Source: CF-39 sp035651155
GTDB taxonomy: Bacteria; Chloroflexota; Limnocylindria; P2-11E
Reading direction: 5' to 3'
Length of the DNA stretch: 64,000 bases
Assembly (NCBI GenBank): GCA_035651155.1
Contig: DASRGG010000027.1
Coordinates: 47,321-111,320, forward strand
The notes below the pieces were generated by a model. That model searched no databases. It was not told the DNA's origin and saw only the letters and a program-made list of their open reading frames with translations. The translations under genes and the position numbers were made by a program. Shown one piece after another: positions 40,786 to 48,852 of the stretch. The number at the start of each line of letters is the position of its first letter. Position 1 is the first letter of the stretch.

Positions 40786-41124
40786 ATGGCGAAGTACGCG
40801 TTCCTCTTCATCGACGACGGCGTGGACTACCAGGGCAACCGCACGCCCGAGCAGCAGGCGGTCTACGCCGACATCTTCAAGTGGTTCGAGACGAACGGCT
40901 CGAAGATCGCCGGCGGCGGGGCCGAGCTCCAACCGACACGCGCCGCGACCACGATCCGGAAGAGCGGCGACAAGGTGACGGTCCTCGACGGCCCGTTCAT
41001 CGAGGCGAAGGAGTCGGTCGGCGGCGTCACCGTCTTCGAGCTGCCCGATCGCGCGGCCGCCGTCGCGCTCGCGAAGACCTGGCCCGGACACGGCGTCGAA
41101 GTCCGGCCGATCGTCGAGATGTAG
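40786..41124 (+). CDS. YCII/DGPF-domain protein 1
   Basis: A 112-residue DGPF-domain protein. The signature VLDGPFIEAKESVGG is at residues about 65-79, with the ending HGVEVRPIVEM. AAGGAGA at 40774-40780 precedes the ATG. Such proteins are small ferredoxin-fold units of unclear enzymatic role, well known as partners of ECF42-type sigma factors. A second paralogue and the sigma factor follow immediately, so this is the first gene of that module. Confidence 0.85.
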   Translation: MAKYAFLFIDDGVDYQGNRTPEQQAVYADIFKWFETNGSKIAGGGAELQPTRAATTIRKSGDKVTVLDGPFIEAKESVGGVTVFELPDRAAAVALAKTWPGHGVEVRPIVEM

Positions 41125-41136
41125 GAGGAGACGGAG

Positions 41137-41478
41137 ATGCCGCGCTACATGCTGATGTTCGTCGGCGACGAGACCCGGCGCGAGCGCAGCTCGAGGGAAG
41201 AGCGCGAACGCACATACGCCGCGGTGGGCGCATGGTGGGACGAGCTCTCGAAGAAGGGCGTGGTCAAGGGCGGAGAGCAGCTCGGGCCGAGCGCGACCGC
41301 GACGACGGTGAGGCGCGTGAACGGAGAGATGAAGGTCTTCGACGGGCCGTTCATCGAATCGAAGGAACAGGTCGGCGGATACGCGCTCATCGAGGCGCCC
41401 GATCTCGACGAGGCGATCCGTCTCGCGAAGTCGTGGCCGGCGGGCGACGTCGAAGTGCGCCCGGTCGTGGAGCGCTAG
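41137..41478 (+). CDS. YCII/DGPF-domain protein 2
   Basis: A 113-residue paralogue of the preceding gene (MPRYMLMFVGDETRRE, signature VFDGPFIESKEQVGGYALIE, ending DVEVRPVVER). GGAGGAGACGGAG lies directly upstream of the ATG. The two copies are about as divergent as typical tandem DGPF pairs. It probably acts with the next gene's sigma factor; the mechanism is unknown. Confidence 0.87.
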   Translation: MPRYMLMFVGDETRRERSSREERERTYAAVGAWWDELSKKGVVKGGEQLGPSATATTVRRVNGEMKVFDGPFIESKEQVGGYALIEAPDLDEAIRLAKSWPAGDVEVRPVVER

Positions 41479-41505
41479 ACAACGATCACGATCACGAGCG
41501 ACGCG

Positions 41506-42693
41506 GTGACCGCCGTCTTCCGAGAGGAAGCGGGCCGGCTCACCGCGGCCCTCGTGCGCAGCCTCGGCGATTTCGACCTCGCGGAGGAGTGCGTGCAGGA
41601 CGCGCTCGTCGCGGCGCTCGAGCACTGGCCGCGCGAGGGCGTGCCCGAGCGGCCAGGCGCGTGGCTCATGACCACGGCGCGGCGGAAGGGGATCGATCGT
41701 CTCCGACGCGAGCGGCGCTACCAGGAGAAGATCGCGCGGCTGGAGGAGCCACCGGTGACGACGCCGAGCGCGATGCCCGACGAGCGCCTCGAGCTCATCT
41801 TCACCTGCTGCCACCCGGCGCTCTCGCGTGAGGCGCAGGTCGCCCTCACCCTCCGGTCCGTCGCGGGCCTCACCACGCCGGAGATCGCGCGGGCGTTCCT
41901 CGTCTCCGAGGCGACCGTCGCGCAGCGCCTCGTGCGCGCGAAACGGAAGATCGTCGACGCGAAGATCCCCTTCCGCGTCCCCGAGCGCGCGGAGCTCGCC
42001 GAGCGCCTCGAGGAAGTCCTCGCCGTCCTCTACCTCATGTTCAACGAGGGGTACCTCTCGACCGGCCGCCGCGGCGCCACCGACCGCGACCTCGCGGCCG
42101 AAGCGGAGTGGCTCGCGTCGCTGGTCGTGGCGCTGCTGCCCGAGGAGCCCGAGGCGCTCGGCCTGCTCGCGCTGATGCGCTTCCATCTCGCGCGCGCCGC
42201 CGCGCGCTTCGATCGCGACGGCCGCATCGTGCTGCTCAAGGATCAGGAGCGATGGCGGTGGGACCGCGAGAAGATCGATGACGCGCGGCGCGTCGTCGCG
42301 CGCTTCCTCGCGCTCCGGCAGCCCGGTCCGTACCAGCTTCAGGCGCTCATCGCGCTCGCGCACGCGGACGCGCCGTCCTGGGAAGGGACGCGCTGGCCCG
42401 ACATCGTGCGCGCGTACGACGCGCTGCTCTCCTTCGGCGACTCGCCCGTCGTCCGTCTCAATCGGGCCATCGCCCTCGCTCACGTCGCCGGTGCGCAGTC
42501 GGCGCTGCGCGAGGTCGATGGGCTCGCGGACGATCTCGACGCGTACCACCTGTTCCACGCCACGCGCGCGGAGCTCCTGCGCCAGCTGGGTCGCGTCGCG
42601 GACGCGCGCGATGCCGACCGGCGCGCGCTCGCGCTCACCGAGAACCCGGCCGAGCGCGATCTGCTCGCGCGCCGGCTGGCGGCGGCCGGATAG
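41506..42693 (+). CDS. ECF42-like sigma factor with long C-terminal TPR-like extension
   Basis: A 395-residue sigma-70-like protein. Region 2 is FREEAGRLTAALVRSLGDFDLAEECVQDALVAALEHWP. Region 4 is VALTLRSVAGLTTPEIARAFLVSEATVAQRLVRAKRKI. The sequence then continues with LYLMFNEGYLS and a long helical, TPR-like extension to the end. This architecture and the tandem DGPF genes are the defining features of the ECF42 group, which lacks a classical anti-sigma factor. GTG 41506 is the only reasonable start, 27 bases after the DGPF stop. Confidence 0.9.
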   Translation: MTAVFREEAGRLTAALVRSLGDFDLAEECVQDALVAALEHWPREGVPERPGAWLMTTARRKGIDRLRRERRYQEKIARLEEPPVTTPSAMPDERLELIFTCCHPALSREAQVALTLRSVAGLTTPEIARAFLVSEATVAQRLVRAKRKIVDAKIPFRVPERAELAERLEEVLAVLYLMFNEGYLSTGRRGATDRDLAAEAEWLASLVVALLPEEPEALGLLALMRFHLARAAARFDRDGRIVLLKDQERWRWDREKIDDARRVVARFLALRQPGPYQLQALIALAHADAPSWEGTRWPDIVRAYDALLSFGDSPVVRLNRAIALAHVAGAQSALREVDGLADDLDAYHLFHATRAELLRQLGRVADARDADRRALALTENPAERDLLARRLAAAG

Positions 42694-42695
42694 CG

Positions 42696-42992
42696 GTGGA
42701 TCGGTCGCCGCGGCCACGGGTGAAGGTGCTCCTGCACGGGGCCTGGCGCGGCTTCGCCGGCGGCGCGAAGGAGGTGTCGCTCGAGGCCACGACCGTGCGC
42801 GAGGCGATGGACGGGATCGCCGCGGCGCATCCGACGCTGAAGGAGCGGCTTCGCGACGAACACGGCACACTGCGCGCGCACCTCGCGCTCTTCGTGAACG
42901 ACGAGGACGCGCGCCTTCTCGGATGGGAGGACGCGACCCTCGGCGACGGCGACGTCGTGCACGTGATCCCCGCGCTCTCGGGCGGGAACTAA
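42696..42992 (+). CDS. MoaD/ThiS-like ubiquitin-fold protein
   Basis: A 98-residue beta-grasp protein (VKVLLHGAWRGFAGG, then TTVREAMDGIAAAHPTLKERL and DGDVVHVIPALSGGN). Sulfur-carrier proteins end in a free Gly-Gly; here an Asn follows the GG, so the tail would need trimming or the protein is not activated. GTG 42696 starts two bases after the sigma factor stop. It is followed 11 bases later by a BNR-repeat gene; MoaD-like plus BNR-repeat pairs recur in other genomes to my knowledge, so the partner may be functional. Confidence 0.75.
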   Translation: MDRSPRPRVKVLLHGAWRGFAGGAKEVSLEATTVREAMDGIAAAHPTLKERLRDEHGTLRAHLALFVNDEDARLLGWEDATLGDGDVVHVIPALSGGN

Positions 42993-43003
42993 GGGAGGAA
43001 GCG

Positions 43004-44065
43004 ATGGCCAAGTCGGTGGTGCTCCTCGTCGGGACGAAGAAGGGTCTCTACACGATGCGGAGCGGCGATCGGAAGAAATGGACCGTCGGCGAGCCGTACG
43101 GCGCGCCCGCGCCGGTCCACCACGCCGCCTTCGACCCGCGCGACGGGTCGATGTACGCCGCGATCAACTCCACCTGGGGCGGCTCGCGGATCGAGTACAG
43201 CCGCGATCTCGGAAAGACCTGGACGGTGAGCAAGAATCCCGCGTTCCCGCCGGGCTCGGACCGCACCTTCTACCAGACCTGGCACATCGAGCCCGGCCAC
43301 GCGAAGACTCCGAACGTCGTGTGGGCGGGCGTCGAGCCCGCGGCGCTCTTCAAGAGCGAGGATCGCGGCGAGACCTGGTCGCTCAACACCGCGCTCGACG
43401 GCCATCCGTCGCGCAAGCAATGGGTCCCCGGATTCGGCGGCATGGGCCTGCACTCGATCGCGATCGACGCGGCCGACCCGAGCTTCATGCAGGTCGGCAT
43501 CAGCGTCGGCGGCGTGTACACCACACGCGACGGCGGCGCGTCGTGGGAGCGCGACAACACGCGAAGGGGCGGGGCGCAGGACCGGCCCGACGTTTTCTCC
43601 TGCATCCACAAGCTGCTCGCGCATCCTGTGGCCCCCGGGGTGCGCTTCATGCGCGTGCACGAAGAGGTGTACTGGCGCGATCCCGGCGAGACCGCGTGGA
43701 CGTTCCGCACGACGGGGCTGCCCTCCAACTTCGGCTTCGCGGCGGCGATCCATCCCCGTGACCCGAAGACCGCCTGGTGCATCCCGCTCCACGGGATGAA
43801 GCGGACGGCCACCGACGGCATCGCCGTGTACAAGACGACCGACCGCGGCGCGTCGTGGACACGCAACGACGCGGGCCTGCCGAAGGGCGCTCCGCTGGAG
43901 TCGCTGCGCGAGGGGATGCACACCGATCGTTTCGACGACGTGGGCGTGTACTTCGGCACGGCCAACGGCGACGTGTACGCGAGCCTCGACGAGGGCAAGA
44001 CCTGGGACCGCATCGCCCAGTACTTGCCCTACGTCACATCGGTGCACGCCGCGACGATCGACTGA
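43004..44065 (+). CDS. BNR/Asp-box beta-propeller protein (sialidase-like fold)
   Basis: A 353-residue propeller with at least five Asp-box type repeats: YSRDLGKTW, SEDRGETWS, TRDGGASWE, TDRGASWT and SLDEGKTWD. AGGGAGGAAG precedes the ATG. There is no signal peptide and the sialidase catalytic residues (Arg triad) are not evident, so it is probably not a sialidase. It may be a cytoplasmic binding scaffold. It forms a likely operon with the MoaD-like gene. Confidence 0.8.
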   Translation: MAKSVVLLVGTKKGLYTMRSGDRKKWTVGEPYGAPAPVHHAAFDPRDGSMYAAINSTWGGSRIEYSRDLGKTWTVSKNPAFPPGSDRTFYQTWHIEPGHAKTPNVVWAGVEPAALFKSEDRGETWSLNTALDGHPSRKQWVPGFGGMGLHSIAIDAADPSFMQVGISVGGVYTTRDGGASWERDNTRRGGAQDRPDVFSCIHKLLAHPVAPGVRFMRVHEEVYWRDPGETAWTFRTTGLPSNFGFAAAIHPRDPKTAWCIPLHGMKRTATDGIAVYKTTDRGASWTRNDAGLPKGAPLESLREGMHTDRFDDVGVYFGTANGDVYASLDEGKTWDRIAQYLPYVTSVHAATID

Positions 44066-44086
44066 TACCGGCGGTACCGCCCTACC

Positions 44087-44133
44087 CGGCGTGCCGGGGC
44101 CGGGCACGCCGACGCCGGCCCGCGGGCCGGCGT
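44087..44133 (+). terminator. Tandem hairpins with a 22-bp perfect palindrome
   Basis: Between convergent genes, GGCGTGCC (44088-44095) pairs with GGCACGCC (44103-44110). Immediately after lies ACGCCGGCCC GCGGGCCGGCGT (44112-44133), a perfect 22-base palindrome. The pair can form two GC-rich hairpins on either strand and probably ends both transcripts. There is no T-tract. Confidence 0.55.
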
Positions 44134-44161
44134 GGCGAGAGGAGGGAGGGGCCGGGTCCGG

Positions 44162-44515
44162 TCAGCGGCGCATGCCGTCGAGGATCGCGAAGCGCTGCGC
44201 CGCGCTGAGAACGCCGCGGTCGACGAGCGCCTGGAGGATGCCGCCGAGGCGCTCGATCGAGTAGCCGTCCCAGTCGGCGAGCCGCACCGCGACCACGACC
44301 GCGTCGCGCTGCGGCGGCGTCATCGCGCCGCGGTCGGCCATCGCGTCCAGGACGTCGCGGAGCGCGTCGATCGCGACGCTCACCTTTCGCTCCGTCGGCG
44401 GCGTGACCTCCGGCGCGGTCGCGGGGCCAGCGGCGAGCGCGGGCGCCGCGGCGAGCGCCATGCCGAGCACGGCGGCGGCGAGCGAGGTCGCGATGAGCTT
44501 CATGAAGGCGGGCAT
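44162..44515 (-). CDS. Small secreted helical protein
   Basis: A 117-residue protein with a signal peptide (MKLIATSLAAAVLGMALAAA, then PALA and a likely cleavage site). The mature part has two similar helical segments of about 25 residues (VLDAMADRGAMTPPQRDAVV and LQALVDRGVLSAAQRFAIL), which look like an internal repeat of an EF-hand-like or helix-loop-helix unit without calcium ligands. Starts at 44515 or 44503 both work. Function unknown. Confidence 0.6.
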   Translation of the reverse strand: MPAFMKLIATSLAAAVLGMALAAAPALAAGPATAPEVTPPTERKVSVAIDALRDVLDAMADRGAMTPPQRDAVVVAVRLADWDGYSIERLGGILQALVDRGVLSAAQRFAILDGMRR

Positions 44516-44636
44516 CGTCACAACCGTGGCGACCCCGTATCGAGCCGCGGGGTCGGGCACGCGCGCTACGCCGAGCGTTCGTACCTGTGCACGGTGGCGC
44601 CCGGACGCATCGTCGCGAGGAGGAGACCGCGCGACG

Positions 44637-45434
44637 TCATCGTCCGGCGCGCGACTCCGGAGACCACGCGAGCACCTCGAGCGAGCACAGCTCGCGGAAG
44701 CCGAGCTTCGCGCAGATGGGCGCGGACGTATCGCGATCGGCCTGGATGACGGCGGCCTCGCGACCGTCGGCGCGCGCGTCGTCGAGACGCCGCTTCACGA
44801 GGGCGCTGTAGATGCCCTTGCCGCGCACCTCCGGCAGCGTCGCGGCGCCGCCGAGGAGCACGATCGGCGACGACGGTAGATAGACGAGGTAGCTCCACGC
44901 CACCGGCGCGTCCGTGTCGAGGTAGGCGAAGTAGCCGCGACTCTGGACGGGGCCGGCGGCGAGCAGCCGCGCGAACATCTCGGCCACGTCGTCGGGCATC
45001 CCGTACGCGCGCCCCATCATGTCCGAGTGCGCGGCGGCCTCGTCGGGCGTGATCTCGCGGATGCGCGCGGCGGGATTGGGCTCGATCGGGATGTCGAGGT
45101 CGGTGAGCGCCATACCCGCCAGATGCGCGATCGTGTGCATCCCGGTGCGCTCGAGCCTGCGCTTCATGTCGCCGGGCGTCGTTCCCGGACCGACGACCCA
45201 GCCGAAGGCCTTGTGCTCGCGCGCGTAGCGCTGGCTGATCCGCTGGATGGTCGCGTCGGCGGTCTCCTCGTCGAGCCGCGCCATACCGACGAGATTGGCG
45301 AGCGGGTGCGAGAGCGCGGTCATCCGTCCCTGGACGCCGGGGACCGCGAGATCCGTCGTCAGCCCCGGCACGGCCGGATAGACGTGCAGGCTCGACTCGA
45401 TCGCGTAGACGAGATCGCGCTCCAGGACCGTCAT
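44637..45434 (-). CDS. GNAT-family N-acetyltransferase
   Basis: A 265-residue protein with the GNAT fold in its C-terminal half: LLGGAATLPEVRGKGIYSALVKRRLDDARADG carries the acetyl-CoA-binding R/Q-x-x-G-x-G/A loop (VRGKGI), followed by AAVIQADRDTSAPICAKLGF. The N-terminal 110 residues form a second, degenerate GNAT-like or cap domain. It transfers an acyl group to an unknown amine. It is monocistronic. Confidence 0.82.
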   Translation of the reverse strand: MTVLERDLVYAIESSLHVYPAVPGLTTDLAVPGVQGRMTALSHPLANLVGMARLDEETADATIQRISQRYAREHKAFGWVVGPGTTPGDMKRRLERTGMHTIAHLAGMALTDLDIPIEPNPAARIREITPDEAAAHSDMMGRAYGMPDDVAEMFARLLAAGPVQSRGYFAYLDTDAPVAWSYLVYLPSSPIVLLGGAATLPEVRGKGIYSALVKRRLDDARADGREAAVIQADRDTSAPICAKLGFRELCSLEVLAWSPESRAGR

Positions 45435-45505
45435 TCGGTCGATTCTGCTCCGGACGCTTCGTCGCTACCGTGGGCCTTCACGACGAGGCTCCCGGGAGGG
45501 GCCCG

Positions 45506-45652
45506 ATGCGCTACACGCTCACGTTCTCCGCGGTGGAGGACGAGTGGCCGGCGCCGCCGGCCGCCGAGCGCGATGCGGCCGTCGCGGAGTACTACGCGAC
45601 GAGCTCGCGGAGCGCGCGGCGGACCAGCTCGCGCGCGAGCGTGATCTTGTAG
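45506..45652 (+). pseudogene. Truncated YCII/DGPF-like gene at the edge of cluster C
   Basis: A good ribosome site (GGGAGGGG) precedes ATG 45506, and the first 30 residues (MRYTLTFSAVEDEWPAPPAA, then ERDAAVAEYYA) look like the start of a YCII/DGPF protein of the MKYMLLIYGDEAxWxALPEAERxA type. From about 45592 the frame continues as the antisense of the cluster C FAD gene and the DGPF signature never appears. The gene seems cut by a rearrangement whose junction lies at the FAD gene's stop codon. A short functional peptide cannot be excluded. Confidence 0.45.
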
Positions 45653-46560
45653 CCGTTGTCGCGCAGCGGCGTCGCGTCGCGGAGCAGCGTGTCCGCGGCG
45701 GCGAGACAGGCGTTGTCGTCGAGGGCGGTGCCGTCGAGCTGCTTCTCCGCGGCGGTCACGCGCCACGGCACCGGCGCGACGCCGCCGAGCACGAGACGCA
45801 CGTCGCTCGCCTTGCCGTCGCGGACGCGTGCGGTCGCCGCGACCGAGACGAGCGCGAAGCTCCACGCCTTCCGCTCCATCGCCTTGAGGTACGTGCCGCG
45901 GCGCTCGAGCGCCTTCTCGGGCACGCGCACCGCGGTGATGAGCTCGCCCGACCGCAGCGCGTGCTCGCGCCGCACGCTGCCGCGCGGGGTGACGAAGAGG
46001 TCGGCGAGCTTGCTGCGCCGGCGACCGAGGCTCGACGCGATCTCGATCTCCGCGTCGCAGGCGATGAGCGCGGGCGCGAGGTCGGACGGCGACACCATCC
46101 AGCACTCGTGCGTGCCGACGACCGCGTGGTAGCGGTTCTCGCCGTCGATGGCGAAGCAGCGGTCGCCGCCCTTGAGCCAGCACGGCACGCCCTCGTCGCG
46201 GAAGTACCAGCAGCGGTTCCGCTGCAGCAGGTTGCCGCCGACCGTGCCCATGTTGCGGAGCTGTGGGGTCGCGGCGTCGCGCAGCGACCGCGCGACGACG
46301 GGGAGGAGCTTCGCGAAGGCGGGCGACCGCTCGAGGTCGCTGAGCGCCGTGAGCGCGCCGATGCGCACGCCCTTCCCCTTCGCGTGGTCCCAGCCCCGCA
46401 GGCCATCGATGCCGGTGAGGTCGACGAGCCTGTCGGGACGCGCGAGGCCGTGACGTATCAGCATGACGAGATCCGTGCCCCCCGCGAGCGCGACGGTGCC
46501 GTCGCGCAGCAACCGCAGCGCTTCCCTGAGCGCGCGCGGCTTCGTGTAGGAGAGGCTCAC
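45592..46560 (-). CDS. Mo-hydroxylase FAD subunit with four-cysteine insertion, cluster C
   Basis: A 322-residue FAD subunit (AGGTDLVM near 26, TVGGN at 106-110). Insert cysteines C117, C127, C135 and C153 have exactly the same spacing (x9, x7, x17) as in cluster B, suggesting an extra Fe-S cluster and close common ancestry. GTG 46560 overlaps the large-subunit stop as GTGA. The stop codon coincides with the break in a truncated DGPF gene on the other strand. Confidence 0.88.
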   Translation of the reverse strand: MSLSYTKPRALREALRLLRDGTVALAGGTDLVMLIRHGLARPDRLVDLTGIDGLRGWDHAKGKGVRIGALTALSDLERSPAFAKLLPVVARSLRDAATPQLRNMGTVGGNLLQRNRCWYFRDEGVPCWLKGGDRCFAIDGENRYHAVVGTHECWMVSPSDLAPALIACDAEIEIASSLGRRRSKLADLFVTPRGSVRREHALRSGELITAVRVPEKALERRGTYLKAMERKAWSFALVSVAATARVRDGKASDVRLVLGGVAPVPWRVTAAEKQLDGTALDDNACLAAADTLLRDATPLRDNGYKITLARELVRRALRELVA

Positions 46561-48851
46561 GAACCCGCCTCCGCCAGCGCGAGCGCTTCGAGCACCCGTG
46601 CGCGCGTCATCGGTGCGTGGCGGACCCGCGCGCCGGTCGCGTTCGCGACGGCGTTCGCCACCGCGGCGGCGGTCGGGATGATCGGCGGCTCGCCAAGGCC
46701 CTTCGCTCCGAGGTTGTTCGCCTTGCGATCCGGACGGTCGACGAAGCGCACGACGATCTCGGGGACGTCGGCGACCGTCGGGATCTTGTACCACTCGAGG
46801 TTCGCGTTCATGACGCGGCCGAGCCCGCGGTCGACGATGCGCTCCTCCGACAGCGCGAAGCCCAGCGCCTGGACCACGCCACCCTCGACCTGCGACGCCG
46901 CCGTGAGCGGATTCACGATGCGACCGATGTCGTGCACGGCGACGATCTTCAGGACGAAGATCTCGCCGGTGCGCACGTCCACCTCGACGTCGGCGAAGTG
47001 CGCGCCGAAGGTCTTGATCGACGTGTCCTCCGGGTTCGGGAAGCGCGAGCCTTTGCCGATGACGGTGTTGTTCTCGAGCTTCTTCGAGATGTCGGCGATG
47101 GGGGTGCGGGCGCCCCTGCTCACCACGTGGCCGCGTTCGATCCGCAGCTCGCTCCGCGGCGTCTCGAGCACGCCGGCCGCGGCGGCGAGGAACTGCTCGC
47201 GCGCGTCCTTCGCCGCGAGACGCACGGCGGGACCGACCGACGCGAGCGTGAGCGACCCCGCGCTGATCGGTCCGTACGGTCCCTCGGTGTCGCCGATGCG
47301 CACGGAGACGTGCCCGACGTCGATGCCGAGCTCGTCGGCGCAGATCTGCGCGAGCACGGTGCGCGTCCCCGTGCCGATGTCCTGCGTCCCCGCGCGCAGC
47401 ACGACCGTGCCGTCGGCGTTGAAGTGGACCGTCGCGTACGCGGGCGGGCCGCCGCCGCCGCCCCAGATCTGCGAGGCCATCCCGAGCCCGCGGCGGCGGT
47501 GCGGGGTCGACCCGCGCGTGCCGCCCGCCTTCCGGCGCGACCAGCCGATCTCGCGCGCGCCGATCGTGTAGCAGTCGAGGATCCGATTCAGCGTGTAGGG
47601 CTTGCCGGTGCGCGGATCCGTTGGCTTCCCGGCGTGCGTGCGCCGTAGCGCGAGCGGATCGACGCCCATCTTGTCGGCAAGCTCGTCGATCGCGCTCTCG
47701 ATGGCGAACGTGCCCTCGACGTATCCCGGTGCGCGGAACGCCGAGAGCGAGCCGGCGTTCGTCACGACCCGATACGACCTCGTGTTGAGATTCGGGAAGT
47801 CGTAGAGCGTGTTCGTGGGCCCGGTCGGATTCGCGACCCACTTGCCCTGGCCCGAGTTCGACCACGAGACGTGCTCGACCGCGGTGATCCGGCCGTCCGC
47901 GCCCGCGAGCTTCACCGTCTGCAGCGTCGCCGAGCGGTTGCCGGCCGCGAGGTTCTCCTCGCGCCGCGTCAGGACGCACCGCACCGGCCGGCCCGTGCGC
48001 ATCGCGAGCAGGGCGGCGACGATCGAGTACTTCCCCACGCCGCCCTTCGACCCGAAGCCGCCGCCCATGTAGTCGCAGATCACGCGGATCTTCGTGAGCG
48101 GCAGGCGGAGCGCGGCGCGGAGCCCCTCGCGCACGCCGAACACGTGCTGCGTCGACTCCCAGACCGTCAGGACTTCGCCGTCCCACTGTGCGACGGCGCC
48201 ATGCGTCTCGAGCGAGTTGTGCAGCTGCGTCGACGTGCGGTACGTCGCCTCGATGACGGCGTCCGCGTGCTTGAACGCCTTCCGGACGTCGCCGCGCGAC
48301 AGCTTGCCCGCCTCGATCACGTTCCCATCGGCCTCGAGCTTCGGCGCGTTCTCGGCCATCGCCTCCTCGAGATCGACGACGTGCGGCAGGACCTCGTAGT
48401 CGACGGCGATGAGCGCGATCGCGGCGTGGGCGAGGCCGGCGGTGTCGGCGGCCACCGCCGCGACCTCGTCGCCGACGAAGCGGACCTCCTCGCGGAAGAT
48501 CGTCTCCTCGCCGCGGAACGCCGCCTTCGGCGCGTTGAAGCGGTGGATGACGTCGTGCACGCCCGGTAGCGCGAGCGCCTTCTTCGCGTCGACGGCGCGC
48601 ACGCGGGCACGCGCGTATGGCGAGCGAAGGATGACCGCGTGGAGCATCCCGGGGAGCGCGATGTCGTGCGTGAAGGTGGCGCGGCCGGTGACGCGCTGCG
48701 TGCCGTCGATGCGCGGACGTGCGTGCCCGATCTCCGGGAGCTCGGTGCCTGACGGCGCGGCGCGGAGGTCGTTGCCCTCGACGAGCGCGAGGCTCTCGTA
48801 GATCTCGCCCTCGAACTCGTCGCGGCTCTTGACGACTCGGATCCGACCCAT
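46557..48851 (-). CDS. Mo-hydroxylase molybdopterin subunit, cluster C
   Basis: A 764-residue catalytic subunit. Blocks seen are VTGRATFTHDIALPGML near 55, YMGGGFGSKGGVGKYS near 271, the metal-site loop LSAFRAPGYVEG near 383 and the catalytic glutamate in NNLGAKGLGEPP near the end. The AFRAPG loop is of the general aldehyde/xanthine oxidoreductase type rather than CO dehydrogenase. Its own export signal is absent. It is more conventional than the cluster B enzyme. The substrate is unknown. Confidence 0.9.
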   Translation of the reverse strand: MGRIRVVKSRDEFEGEIYESLALVEGNDLRAAPSGTELPEIGHARPRIDGTQRVTGRATFTHDIALPGMLHAVILRSPYARARVRAVDAKKALALPGVHDVIHRFNAPKAAFRGEETIFREEVRFVGDEVAAVAADTAGLAHAAIALIAVDYEVLPHVVDLEEAMAENAPKLEADGNVIEAGKLSRGDVRKAFKHADAVIEATYRTSTQLHNSLETHGAVAQWDGEVLTVWESTQHVFGVREGLRAALRLPLTKIRVICDYMGGGFGSKGGVGKYSIVAALLAMRTGRPVRCVLTRREENLAAGNRSATLQTVKLAGADGRITAVEHVSWSNSGQGKWVANPTGPTNTLYDFPNLNTRSYRVVTNAGSLSAFRAPGYVEGTFAIESAIDELADKMGVDPLALRRTHAGKPTDPRTGKPYTLNRILDCYTIGAREIGWSRRKAGGTRGSTPHRRRGLGMASQIWGGGGGPPAYATVHFNADGTVVLRAGTQDIGTGTRTVLAQICADELGIDVGHVSVRIGDTEGPYGPISAGSLTLASVGPAVRLAAKDAREQFLAAAAGVLETPRSELRIERGHVVSRGARTPIADISKKLENNTVIGKGSRFPNPEDTSIKTFGAHFADVEVDVRTGEIFVLKIVAVHDIGRIVNPLTAASQVEGGVVQALGFALSEERIVDRGLGRVMNANLEWYKIPTVADVPEIVVRFVDRPDRKANNLGAKGLGEPPIIPTAAAVANAVANATGARVRHAPMTRARVLEALALAEAGS

Positions 48852-48852
48852 C

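Noticed and set aside
43004..44065. A true exo-alpha-sialidase
   Set aside because: Asp-box repeats are clear, but there is no signal peptide and no recognisable arginine triad or catalytic Tyr/Glu pair. It is kept as a BNR propeller only.
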